Source: Berberis thunbergii (Eukaryota > Streptophyta > Magnoliopsida > Ranunculales > Berberidaceae). Taken from it: 64,000 bases of DNA. The notes beneath the pieces were generated by a model. The model was not told where the DNA came from and searched no databases. It worked only from the letters and a program-made list of their open reading frames with translations. Every line of letters starts with the position of its first letter. Position 1 is the stretch's first letter. Below, piece after piece: positions 12,072 to 22,445 of the stretch. The position numbers and the translations under genes were made by a program. The stretch covers positions 372,001-436,000 of the forward strand of contig QNQO01000198.1 of NCBI GenBank assembly GCA_003290165.1, read 5' to 3'.

Positions 12072-13330
12072 TTATTGATAATACTTTTTAAGGTGTTCTA
12101 CATTCCATGGCCGCATAAAGCTTCTTCCATCAATGTCTTCCAACCAATATGTCATTGGCTTGTTGATCGTGGTCACTTTGTAGGGCCCCTCAAAATTGGG
12201 GCTCAGCTTGCCTGCGCCTGGTTCTTCAGTGTTTTGTTGAGTCTTTCTAAGTACCCAGTCCCCGACTTTGAATTCACGTGGCCTGGCTTTTTTATGGTGG
12301 TATTGAGCCATCTTTTGTTGGTAGGCGGCTATCTTGGCAAAGGCCCAATCTCTCCTTTCTTCGAGGATATCTAACCCATCACGTAAAGCTTCGTCGTTTT
12401 CTTCTAGCCTAAACTCCTATGTCCTAAAGATAAGTCAGGCCTTTGAACCAACCATTTCTTTCTCTCTTCTGGCTGCTAGCACCAACTGGCCAGAACATAC
12501 TGTTTTCACACTAGGGGAACAACTTTTGAGGCCCCGCAACAACCCCAATAGTTTGGAAGATATCTGAAACGAGCTTTAGTTGGCCGACCACTACATAAGT
12601 CGCTGGTGGAGAAAGCTCTTCGAGCTTCCTACTACCAGGGCCATTGCAGGCTTTGTTCCATTCCCTCCGGTGCGTTTCGAGCTTAAGTTGGGTTTGACGG
12701 TGTGTTTATTTTTTCTTGACTCGGTTCTGACCTAGTGAACCAGATAGGGGTGATCAACCACCTCAACCACTTATCCCTTTATCGTCCAGGTTTTTTTTTC
12801 CTATCTACGTGTCTCCCCTAATCAAGAAATGGCTCTTAGGCATATAGATGCGTCAGAACACATAAGGCTTCAATCGGTATTTCAAGCTCCACTGGGGCCA
12901 TCATTTCTGACCCGTAGGCTTAGGCAAAAGGTGTTTCCTCAATGGGGGTTCTTTTGGGGGTCTTGTATGCCTAGAGTATTCCTAGAAATGATGAAACCCA
13001 CTTTCTCTTAGCTGCATTGAGTTTTCTTTCGAGTGCTTCCAAAATCATTCTGTTGGTGACTTCCACTAGACCATTGCCTTGCGGGTGCCTTGACAAGGAG
13101 AAGTGGTGGTTGAAGCCAAGATCCTCACATAGTTTTTCAACCTTACTACCTTCGAATTGTGTTCCGTTGTCACTGACTAGTGTCCATGGGATGTCAAAAC
13201 TGCAAACGATGGAAGCCCATATGAATATATAATTTTGGTTCTAGCCTATCTTGGACAGGGTTTCGACTTTGGACCCATTTAGTGAAGTAGTCCACTACTA
13301 CAAGGAGGAACTTCGTCGTTCCCCATGGAT
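12072..13330 (-). pseudogene. Tat-like Ty3/gypsy integrase (copy B), broken
   Basis: Minus strand. The N-terminal side has GTTKFLLVVVDYFTKW (about 13270-13322), the integrase core with its first catalytic Asp. Degenerate core blocks follow between 13230 and 12900. The C-terminal region is well kept in one frame at 12311-12072: FKVGDWVLRK, GKLSPNFEGPYKV and a final PWNVEHLKKYYQ, a typical end of Tat-lineage polyproteins. As in copy A, the frame starts immediately beside a primer-binding site and LTR (13341 onwards), with gag-protease-RT missing. Frameshifts and stops lie between core and C-terminus. Confidence 0.8.
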
Positions 13331-13340
13331 GGCGCCAAAC

Positions 13341-13532
13341 TGATGTTTTGTTGAATTCTACTCTCATTGACCTTGACTTGGACTTGCATAGGGAACACAC
13401 ATGAGCCAAGGACCACCTTGGTGGTGGCCGACGACACTCTGATGCTAATGTCAGACAAGGCTTGAGAAAGGCTTAAAGCTATAAATTGGGTGTGAAAGTC
13501 CTCGTTTGGCTAGGCTTTTGGTAGCGTAGTTT
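13341..13532 (-). repeat. LTR B (partial), cut by a CACTA-type end
   Basis: Starts TGATGTTTTG at 13341 like LTR A (8323) and LTR C (18396). A primer-binding core TTTGGCGCC lies next to it at about 13330-13340 on the minus strand. It is aligned with LTR A up to GGCTAGGC...GTAGTTT and then stops where CACTACACC begins at 13533. Confidence 0.75.
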
Positions 13533-13690
13533 CACTACACCATAATTGTTCATAGCATTTTTTAAACTTGTGCTATGAAAAACCCAAGTTTTAATCACAT
13601 GACTACATTAAAATGCTATGGAAAAAATGAGCAGGACAGTGAAAATTTTAGACTGCATTTTTTGCCACTAAAATTATAGAATCATGCATA
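13533..13690 (+). mobile_element. CACTA-type left terminus inserted in LTR B
   Basis: CACTACACCATAATTG, then TTCATAGCA and inverted TGCTATG motifs. The three bases before it are TTT. The homologous LTR A continues past this point, so this is an insertion breakpoint. I could not find the matching right end, so the extent is unknown. The termini at 1948, 2555 and 44383 have the same design. Confidence 0.6.
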
Positions 13691-14520
13691 AGTCTCTAAC
13701 CTAAAACATAAACCCGTCTCCCTCGCCACAAAGCACTACCCTAGCCTCGCCTCTCCACTTTTCTCCTATCGCTGTCGCTCTCACTCTCGATTCAGCTCTC
13801 TGTCGTTCTCGATTCGCCTCTCGCTCAATCGATGAGAGAGATAGATCGAGGGAGAGAGCAAGAGAGACAAAAAGATCAAGACACGGAGAGGTCGAAAGAG
13901 TGAATAACAACAACAATAGGGCAGGAGCTCGTAGATCCTTCCTCCTTCAGCTGCCCTTACAACTTTGATGAAGCCATCTCTCGAATCAAACATAATCTTG
14001 CTTATACTCTTCTTGAGTCTCTTATGGCACCTATTTTACTCATGAGGTTGAATGTTCTCATTTCCATTTTGATTAGGGTTTTTTTGTTTGCTTACATGGG
14101 CCATTTAGGAACATTGAGGATTTGTTTCTTCATGAAGATGAAGTCAATCAAGGGGGTTTGCTTTCTGTTGTTGGGTCACTTGTGAGTGCCACCTTTGGGC
14201 GAACTTGAGTGGAGCATTCAAGTGGTTTCTTGCCTCGTATAGATGGCGATTCAAGTCAAAGGTTTGTGTTTTGTATACCTTTTATTGTTTTCTTCTACAA
14301 TTCTTCTTTTGCTTTGAATTTGATGAAATTATTCATTTTGCAATGAGATTTTGCTTGTTTATGATATTGTTTGTGTGTTTGGGTATCTGTAAAACGTGTT
14401 CAACTATTGGAGTTTACATGTCTACATTTTGATTTCGAGAGGAGTTTATTCGAAGTTTAATGTAAGGAAGAGATTATACTTGTTTGTGTTTAGTGTTTAA
14501 AGGTTAATTGTCATTCTTAC
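13691..14520. other. CT-rich stretch with weak coding character
   Basis: A pyrimidine-rich, 5'-UTR-like stretch (13720-13900) is followed by a plus-strand open stretch near 13960-14200 containing DEAISRIKHNLAYTLLESL and HEDEVNQGGLLSVVGSLVSA. These look like exon pieces but I do not recognise them. They may be host sequence carried by the CACTA-type element that starts at 13533. Confidence 0.3.
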
Positions 14521-14521
14521 A

Positions 14522-14760
14522 GGGGGGGGGGGTATTCAATCATGGATTTTAATAGAGTCTGAAAGATTTTAAACTCCATTTAAATATAGGGGTATTCAAT
14601 TAAGGATTTTAAACAATACAATGAAATCTAGGGGTATTCAAATAAAGATTTTAAATGATTGTTTTATAATCCATTAAAATCATGGGGTATTCAATTCATG
14701 ATTTTCAAAAGTCCACCAAAATTAGGGGGTATTCAAAAAAAGTGAATTTTGATGGATTTG
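14522..14760. repeat. Tandem GGGGTATTCAA(T) repeats
   Basis: The motif GGGGTATTCAAT followed by a GATTTTAA-type block recurs about five times, near 14530, 14588, 14632, 14684 and 14726, with spacings of about 42-58 bp. It resembles terminal or subterminal repeats of a DNA transposon. The Myb-like gene at 16690 could belong to the same element, but this link is an inference. Confidence 0.65.
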
Positions 14761-16200
14761 TTGACTTGATAGACTTTGAAGGATTTATGTGTGAAAGGTA
14801 TAAATATCAAAACCCTTTTCAAATCCAGCCTCTTCCCCTCAGATTTCAATTTTTCTTCTTCCTCTCTTCCACCAACACTGTGCGTTTTCTTCTTCAACTC
14901 CAAGGTATGTTTCCAACCTTTTCTCCTTTTTTTTATTTGTTTTTGTCATGTTATTCAAAACAATAAAGTTTTGCTTTGTCGTGTTGCCATATATATTTTT
15001 TTCACGCTCTTGAACACAAACAAACAATCACAACTTTTTCATTGAAAATGTCTCTTTGCTATCAACCAATAAACACTCACAATCACAATCACGAAGCTTT
15101 TCCATTGAATAGCAAGGGAAACCACAATCACAAATCTATACTCCAAAAAGCAACTCGATACCCATCTCCCTGTTCTCATACAGAGATGATGAGATACAAA
15201 GATGATGATGAGATACAGAGATGATGAGGTTTCCTTGCTCTTGTCGGCATATAGAGATGATGAGGTTTCCTGCTCTTGTCTCCTCGTCTCCTCTCTACCA
15301 CCTCCTCCTTTAAACAACCCCAATCTTGAAGACTGTTGTTGTTGGAGTGTTTCCCCCATTTTCTCCCAAAATCTTGCATACTCTGGGAAGTAAGATATTT
15401 TCTTTGGTATTTGAGGTTCAGTTAGAGTTTGGGTTTGGGTTTGTAATCCTTGTTCTTGAGTATCTAAAGTCCCTAAAGAAGTACCCTCTCCACCACCACT
15501 ACCTCCTCTTCCATAAAGCAAGTGATGATGTTGGTGAAATTGCTGGTGAAGTCCATGAAACCCTTGCTACTCTTCTTGATGGAGATGGAGTTGTTGGTGG
15601 TGGTGATGATGGTGGGGGTTCTGATTCCTCTGAGGATCCAGGCTCAGACCCTTCTTCTTTTCCTCTTCCAGCTTTTGATTTCTTACCACACTTTATCTTC
15701 TTGTTATAGCAACAAGTAGTTTGCACTTCAATAACACTCCACAAAATACACCTCCTCTCCTTGTTCTACTTCTTCTTCCTCTGCTGTTGCTTCCACCACT
15801 CTGATACTTGAAACTCCTACTGCTTCTGCTTATCCCAAATGACCTTATTTCCATTCAAATGATCCATACACCAAAAAAGTACATAAAAATCATAAATTGT
15901 TTACCTTCTTGGGTGCACAGAATCATGGGGGAGTAACTAGTGATGACACTGATGCACAAGTCTCTCCTTTTGACCCATGAATGTGGACTGTATGCTGGTT
16001 GATCATTGTGAAGATTGAAGGTCATTACAGTTTGAGAAACACTCATTTTTTTTTCTATTGAGATCTCTCTCTCTCTCTCTTCTGTATCTTCACATGACTC
16101 CAAATAATAGATGACGACTATATAGCTCTTTTTCTTCTTTGTTTCAGATCTAGCTGTCTGATTGATTGGTTTCTGCAATTCTTAGAAGTCAGTGTAAAGT
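14761..16200. other. Composite stretch with GAT-rich repeats and acidic open frame
   Basis: A plus-strand open stretch near 15520-15680 reads GEIAGEVHETLATLLDGDG followed by Gly/Asp/Ser-rich residues; it looks coding but I cannot assign it. Short GATGATGAGATACA repeats lie at 15185-15265, and a CT dinucleotide run at 16065-16082. Opposite-strand open frames here are low complexity. Confidence 0.3.
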
Positions 16201-16204
16201 GACT

Positions 16205-16310
16205 TTACAATGACAATGGGACAATGTGACTTATAATGGGAAATGTGACAATGTGATTTTATAATGGGAAATGGGACAATGTGACTTTACAATGGGATGT
16301 GTTTTTAGTG
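16205..16310. repeat. Short tandem repeat, GGACAATGTGACTT type
   Basis: The block (A)CAATGTGA(C/T)TT..ATAATGGGAAATG recurs about three times between 16205 and 16300 with small length changes. Confidence 0.6.
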
Positions 16311-16689
16311 TGTCTGAGTGGGGTAGTGTGGATGTCATTATAGTGTTACAACTTTACAATTTTAGCTGATATATTTCATAATGAAAGAACATAAACAATA
16401 GTTTATAATGAAAGAACAGTGATATTAATAGTGTATTGTTGATAAATTACTTTTTATAAACTTTAGTTGAGATATTAGTAGCCTGCTGTTTATAATGAAA
16501 CAACATAAATTAGCTACATTTTTTTATTGTATATGTTGATATTATTTATTAACAATTTAATGTTTATAAATAGTTATTTGTCATACTATTTTATATAGAT
16601 GGTATTATCTACTTTGTGATAATATTGAAATTACCTACTTTGTGCTTTATGTTAAAATCTTTGAAACTTGTTATCTGGGAGCATCACAA

Positions 16690-17383
16690 ATGGGAGATTC
16701 AAAACAAGGAAAGGGGCAATATAACTAGTGGACCTTGCAAGAGAGCAAGATGTTGTTAGGATTACTTGTTGAAGGCATCAAACATGGTTGGCGTGATGCT
16801 AGTGGTGCGATAAGCAAGCAGACAGTAGAAACAAAGATACTTCTAATTCTCAATGAAAAGCTAGGGTGCCAAAAAACCTATAAACACTATCAGAACCGAA
16901 TGAAATGGTTTAAGAACCAATATCAAACTTTTGCTGACCTTTTGCACTATAGTTCTGGATTTGGATGGGACGTTGTCTCAAAGAAGTACACGGTTGATAA
17001 TGAAATATGGGAAGATTACTTTAAGGTGATATTTTATTTATGTTTAATTTTATATTATATTGATAAATTACACCTTCATAATATTAATAATATATTTTTT
17101 GTTCTTATTTTTAACAGTCCCACCCAAACATGAAAAATCTTCGCAATGGATCATTTGAAGATTACGAGGATTTGTAAATTATTTTTGGCAATGGAACAGC
17201 CATTTGGAAAAATGCACTTGGATTGGGTGATGGTACTGATGCTAGAACATATGGACTTGAAGAAAATGAGAACATGTTTGATGATAACAATGATGTTTAC
17301 GAAAACTCATACCAAACTCTGTCACTTAGATATTATACTTCACCACCTTTCCTAGATACAAATTTGGAGGCTCCAAGGTAATG
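16690..17383 (+). pseudogene. Myb/SANT-like (Myb_DNA-bind_3) protein, PIF/Harbinger-associated type, broken
   Basis: Plant Myb/SANT-like protein of the type often paired with PIF/Harbinger transposases, where it helps bind element DNA. The ATG at 16690 gives MGDSKQGKGQYN and then a stop (TAG at 16726) immediately before WTLQESKMLLGLLVEGI, the first helix of the Myb-like domain. The domain continues through NRMKWFKNQYQTFADL and GFGWDVV (to 17025). A canonical intron (GT at 17026, AG at 17116-17117) leads to exon 2, SHPNMKNLRNGSFEDYEDL, where a second stop (TAA at 17176) occurs, followed by still-readable acidic sequence. At 17384 the gene is cut by gypsy gag sequence. No Harbinger transposase is visible. 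Confidence 0.75.
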
Positions 17384-18300
17384 TGTGTTTGAACACTTGA
17401 GGAGCTCTACCATGTCCAGAGGGGCTCAAAAGTGAGGTCTTCGAAATCTTTCCCTTTTTTAGGCTCGCAGTAAAGGCCGTCACGACTGTATCATTGTTGC
17501 ACCCGTCAATGAGGGTCAGCTCATTGTTAAAGCGCTTGACATACTCTCGGAGCATCTCGTCGGATCTCTGCCTTAGAGAAAGTATGTAGTGAGGACCTTT
17601 TCTGAAACACTGGCTTCAGATGAAACGTGTCAGGAATTCCTTCTCCAGTGTTTCAAAGGAGTCGATTGGCTTCAGTGAAAGGTTGTGAAACCATGTAAGC
17701 ACGGCGCTTTTAGATTGGTGGGAAAGGTTTTGCACATGACGGACTTGTATCCTTCTTTAAGGGCCATTACGTACTGGTAATGGCGCAGATAATCGAAAGG
17801 ATATTTGGTCCCGTCGTAGGAATCGAGCATCGAGGGAGTAATCTTCCTCAGAAGGGCCTCGATCATTATCCGTTCTACAAATGGTGGGACGAATAGGCGA
17901 TATAGTACGTCCGGATCATGCGCCCCTCTGCGGAGGGGTTCCCAGGGCCGAGCCTGTCTATCCTGGCGGTGAGCACAACGTTAGCCGCACAGCCTCCCTT
18001 AGTCCAATGAAAACTAGCGGGGGGCTGACTCTCATGTGTTTGCTCCCTATCATCTTTTGGAAGCGAAAGTTCATGCTGCTTCTGGTCTTTGTTAGCAGGT
18101 GGTGGATTTTGTTGTGTAAGAGTCTCCACCGCCTTAGCGATCTGTGGTACTTGAGATGCCAGCCCACCGCTTTTGGGGTCCATCGTTACTGCCGTTGGTG
18201 CGGGTACGTGAGTTGGTTGTCTGTGCACGACAGGGAATGCTGAATGAGGCGGTATAGGGACAGCCTAAGTGTTGGATGTGTCCCCTGGTTCTCCATTGTT
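17384..18300 (-). pseudogene. Tat-like Ty3/gypsy gag fragment
   Basis: Minus-strand gag (retrotransposon_gag type), structural protein of the virus-like particle. Blocks in order: a Pro/Gln-rich N-terminal part (18228-17960), MLDSYDGTKYPFDYLRHYQY and MALKEG (17866-17740), and LREYVKRFNNEL with DTVVTAFTASL (17555-17460), matching the ..YDGT.DP..HL..F and ESLR.YV.RF..E order of plant gypsy gag. Frames are broken between the blocks. It lies directly downstream of LTR C and the primer-binding site, so this is the 5' part of an element whose pol and 3' LTR are missing. Confidence 0.8.
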
Positions 18301-18395
18301 GCGTGACCTGGTGGTCACAATCTCTATGAGTTTTGATAGAAGATGACGATTAATGTGAAGTTAAGAACTATGTCGTCCCCATGGACGCGCCAAAC

Positions 18396-19080
18396 TGATG
18401 TTGTCATTTTTTGCTCTCTACTTTGACCTGGTTCTTGCTGACCTGTTGACCTACCCAAGTAGCACATGTGAGCCACAGACCACCATGAGGTGGTCGATAG
18501 CACTCCGATGCTATAGTCAGATAGGGCTCTGAGGAAGGTGTAATGATGTAATAGGAAATTTATAGCGCACCTTAGCTTACCAACCTCATGTCTTATTTAT
18601 AGTTCAACGAGTCCTGGTTCTACCAGGCCATCGTATGCGTAGTTTAGGAAAGAGATCTTCGTGGAGATCCCTCCCTAATTAGGAGTCGTGTTATAGGAGG
18701 GAAGTTATTTGTTAGCTCTGTGCTCCTAGATACGCGGAAGATAGTTCTCAATCCAAGAGCAATCCGTAGAATGGAGTTTCCATCTGTGGAAGATACTCTG
18801 ATGTTTGCTTTCTAGTTGGAAGTAGAGAGCATCTGTAGTTGCCCGTCCGAAGCTGATCCTCGAAATACTTGCCTAAAGGGGCTCACCGGTATTGAGGATA
18901 GTTATGAGACGTGTGAGCCTAGCATGTTGTGAGAGTTCAGGTCTGCCTGGCGGACTGCATTGAGTGGGCTTAGAACCGCTTGGGACTTTTCGGTGTTGGG
19001 CTGATGCTGGGGCCCGTATTTCCTCGAAATCATCATGCATGTGTGTGGCTTAGGGGTGTGACCGTTTTTATGTATCATCA
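18396..19080 (-). repeat. LTR C of Tat-like gypsy element (complete)
   Basis: 685 bp bounded by TGATGTTGTC (18396) and TATCATCA (19080). On the minus strand it therefore runs TGATGATA...CATCA and is followed by TTTGGCGCG, the expected place of the primer-binding site. Its internal blocks match LTR A and B. No partner LTR was found on the far side of the gag fragment. Confidence 0.8.
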
Positions 19081-19528
19081 TTATTCATGGTGATACAATT
19101 ATTGTATCACTTTGTTTGTGAAATGTGGAAAATTGATTTGTAGATTGTTATAGCTCAAAATTGTTACTGTTTTGGGGATTGATACAAAAATGCCAATTTG
19201 ATATACTCGTTTGTCTTGCATATGTCGGGTATTCATGCATGTATAAATATTACTCGTTTGTCAGAGATCGGTGTTATGTGAATCTCATATAGTATAGTGG
19301 TAGAAGTGCGAGAACCCCATCACCCCATAATTGATATAAACTATTAAGAAAAACAAAACAAATAATAATACAGATAAAACTTGAAGCCGCAATCATACCA
19401 ATTTAAATATTTAAGAAAATAAAATACATTGTTATCTAACACCTTAACGAAAACTCCTCTTGTCTGCAGTAGATACAATGTTTTTGTCCCTCCATGTTCG
19501 TGATGGACCAAATTTTTGAAGAATAAAT
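19081..19528. other. Unassigned sequence downstream of the MATE exons
   Basis: AT-rich, with no open frame of note. It would be the 3' flank of the MATE gene fragment on the minus strand. A tRNA-like phrase near 19285 was examined and rejected. Confidence 0.4.
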
Positions 19529-19752
19529 TTATCTGTCATTGGGATCGTCTATCCATTTTTCTACTCTAGAGCCTGCTTTCTCGGCCTGCAATAACAGATA
19601 CGTTGGGATATTAACGACCAGTAAAGACAATGATGATCCATGGAAAGCTCTTGTTGTTGTTTTACCTGTTTCTTCCAATCACTGCGGATCGTGATGGTAG
19701 CCAATATTATTGTTTGAATTGTTGTTCCTCCAATCATCCCTCCCCATATACC
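19529..19752 (-). pseudogene. MATE efflux transporter, last two exons only
   Basis: C-terminal end of a plant MATE/DETOXIFICATION transporter, a membrane antiporter that exports metabolites and xenobiotics. The penultimate exon, 19752-19666 (29 codons), reads [20 protein letters not shown] then TIRSDWKKQ; a hydrophobic helix with the GIW.GM..GT..QT pattern is typical of the last transmembrane helices of this family. Splice sites are canonical (AG before 19752, GT after 19666). The final exon, 19585-19529, reads [18 protein letters not shown] and ends at TAA. No upstream exons exist: the inverted pararetrovirus-like fragment starts about 50 bp upstream, at about 19800, so the gene has been truncated. 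The two exons themselves show no lesion. Confidence 0.8.
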
Positions 19753-19799
19753 CTATAGAAAACCATTTCACTTTTACATCATAAGTTGTAAAGCAAATC

Positions 19800-20640
19800 A
19801 TAAAAATTTTATGCATGTTGCGAATAAATGCAAGAAAATTTACCCTTTTTAGATTGGTTTTTTCTTATTATCTTCCTAGCATAAATGCTATCAAAACTAA
19901 TTCAAAATTTTTGCATACAACTGAAACTAATTCCGCCAAAGAATCCATCTTATCACCTTTAGAAGAAATTAAATTTTCAACTTTAGGTTGTGATGTTTTG
20001 ACATCACTTTTCAAAGATACCCAGATAGATAATACATTTAAAGGTCTTGATAAATTATTCAACAGAATAATTACACCAATATCTTGCTTCATGAGATTGG
20101 AGATAAATTAAACCAAGATCAAGTCCACCAAGATCAATTGGCTCATACCCAATTGGCTCAAAAGCAAGCCTTTAATGTATCAAAACTAGCAACGTACTTT
20201 ACACCTACGTTTGTTGAACAAAATGTGTTTACCACACCAAACCAATTAATTAAATAAATTGATCTTAAATTGGCTGCTCGAAATTTAAAATCAAATCTTC
20301 AAATCAATAGGTTGTCTTCCCTAGCAATGAATTCAGATAGTGATTTTGATCCTATGACTGCACTAGATAATTTAAACTACATCCAATACCAAACCAATCC
20401 CATTAAGTTTGCTAAATCTTATGGGAAAACTCAAAATCCCCTTCCCACAACTAGAAATTTTTATCCACGACCATCACTCCCTGACATGCAATTTGAATAG
20501 AAATCTCTTCAGGTCTATGGGTCATTTTCTACAGATAACCTCTATACTTGGAATATAGATGGTCTATCTGAAGAAAATATTATTGAATTAACCCAGAAAA
20601 TGGTTATGATTGCTTCGACTCATCGTAGCGAAGGCAATAA
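19800..20640 (+). pseudogene. Inverted fragment of the pararetrovirus-like gag region
   Basis: Plus-strand copy of a segment that is on the minus strand in all other units: it corresponds to about 25,880 down to 25,060 of unit U2. Readable pieces are TNSKFLHTTETNSAKESIL (about 19900-19950) and MNSDSDFDPMTALDNLNYIQ (about 20326-20385). It is more divergent than the central units and carries its own stops (for example after DMQFE near 20500) and indels. It ends near 20640 in the segment encoding SEGNND. Its orientation forms a head-to-head arrangement with the array. Confidence 0.85.
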
Positions 20641-20989
20641 TGATAAACAAATGATATGCAGAAATCAAAACAAAAACGAACTACAAATCATGAAGTACAA
20701 GTACAAGAAATTCTCTAAACTATTTTAGAGATCGATGCAGCCTCAAGCCAATTTCTTGGTTTACACTTGGGGATTGACTTTAAGATCAAGCTAGGTAGTT
20801 TATTGAATTATTTAAAGATCGAAATAAAATATAGATATGATTTATTGAAATATACAAAAGATAAAAGATAGAAGCTTCACCTGAGGAGCAAGAAAATGAT
20901 TTTTGCCTGAGAAGAAGAGAACAATTCCTTCTTTTTGTAACTCTGAAGTGGTCAAATTGTGCCCACCATTTAACTTTAAAATGAAGCCA
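20641..20989 (-). other. Sequence unique to the array's left edge
   Basis: This segment is not present in the other units. On the minus strand, the part next to the array (about 20885-20989) continues the reading frame of unit U1 with Trp- and Lys-rich sequence (WLHFKVKWWAQFDHF). In the other units the frame is instead interrupted by the junction to the gag region. It may therefore be original element sequence lost from the tandem units. Confidence 0.55.
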
Positions 20990-21892
20990 GAACCACATGG
21001 GAGCATTCTTGGATTGATAAGGTTTGCTCAATGCTGAGCAGGTATAATCCCAGCATAAAATCCATGATAAATCGAACCTGATGAAGAACCAAAGTGACAA
21101 AACCTACTCTGTAACAGGAATTGGAGGTTGGTATTTTTCTTAGAAAATCTTCCATCCTTCTTGAACAGCAGGAGGAAGGATATCTTGGATCGGACCAAAA
21201 TGGCTACATCAAATATGTTGGAACCAAAGAGGAACAAATTTCTGTTTGAACTTTTAACAGAATAAAAAGAACCATGAATGGCCACAATTCTGCGATTGTA
21301 TGTAGAAGGCTAGTTTGCAGTCAAGATAATTGTATGTCTGAGGAGCATAGTTCAATGAAAACATATTGTGGTAGTGAGATGTCTGAGGAACATAGTTCAA
21401 CGATAATTGTATGTAAGCTTCTGAAAGAACTTTCAGGATCTGACACTTGGAATGTGTGGTCCTTTCTTGGTGGTCTTTGTCATGATGGTGGGTGATGATC
21501 ACAAAATCAGAATCTCCGAGGATGAACTCATAGATCTCGTGTGATTTTGTACTGTCTGCTTCTTCAAACTGTTATTTTTTAGGAAACAGATTCTTGGCGA
21601 TGAGCTGAGGCTATTTGACTAAAGCATACATGGATGGCTCAATCATAGTGATATAATCAAGGCAAGCTTTAGAAATGTAAGGATTTGCTGTCGAAGTTTG
21701 CGGCTTTATAAGGTCATGGTAGAATCGGTTGTTTTTTCTTGGTTCAATGGAGTGAACTTTTGTGAAAGGGAAAGGGCATAAGAAAAAGGGGCTTGATGTT
21801 GTGAGGCAAAAGATGCCATAGCATATTGGGATTTTGATTTGGGTTTGGAAAAAGGAGGAGGGCGAGAGGAAGATGAGTTAGAAGAACTCGTC
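20990..21892 (-). pseudogene. Unit U1 (partial): Ser/Pro-rich ORF and Trp-rich region
   Basis: Only the 5' part of a unit. The start codon seen in U2-U4 is ACG here (about 21890). The Ser/Pro-rich N-terminus is followed without the stop found in U2-U4. Several indels and an internal deletion (about 21300-21500) differ from the others. The Trp-rich frame (WFFIRFDLSWILCW, about 21040-21085) runs on leftwards into sequence absent from the other units. This makes U1 the most divergent and, at this point, probably the most ancestral copy. Confidence 0.75.
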
Positions 21893-22445
21893 TTTGCAGG
21901 AACTCACTTGTTAGAAAATCTGCAAGAGAGTTATCAACTCCTTTTATAAACTTTATTTCAAAATCAAAAGCTGAAAGAAGGCCTTGCCATCTGGCAAAGA
22001 TCTGTTTGGAAACAAGATTTAAAACATGTTTAGTTAAAATCTCTTTGGCAGATTGACAATCAACTTGTAAAAAAAACTTTTTGATTTATTAAATCATCTT
22101 GAAATTTCATGATGCACAAGAAAATTGACAAAACCTCCTTTTTTACTGTGGAATAATTGAATTGGACAGAGTTCCAAATACCCGAGTGGTATCAGACCAT
22201 TTGGATAGAGGTAGAATCAGGAAGACGTTGTTTGAGAATATCACCATATCCTAAATTGGAAGCATTTGTTTCTACAATCTTGAAGGCTTCTGGATTGGAA
22301 ATCCCTAGACAAGGAAGATGTTTGACTCTGGACTTGACTTGATGGACAACCTGGGATTGGGCTAAAGTCCATGGGTTGGATTTTTCTTAAGCCTGGTAAA
22401 CAGGGGTTTTAATAAAATTCAAAGGCCTTTGTAAAAGTCTGCAGC

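Noticed and set aside
13701..13993. Arg/Leu-rich minus-strand open frames
   Set aside because: Shadows of a CT-rich, UTR-like tract; no motif and no conserved splice sites.
15039..15744. Several long open frames on both strands
   Set aside because: Low-complexity GAT/CCTCCT sequence; only the short plus-strand stretch near 15520-15680 has coding character, and I could not identify it.
19280..19320. tRNA-like phrase (TAGTATAGTGGTAGAAGTGC)
   Set aside because: Resembles part of a D-arm/A-box, but no matching acceptor stem, anticodon arm or B-box was found around it.
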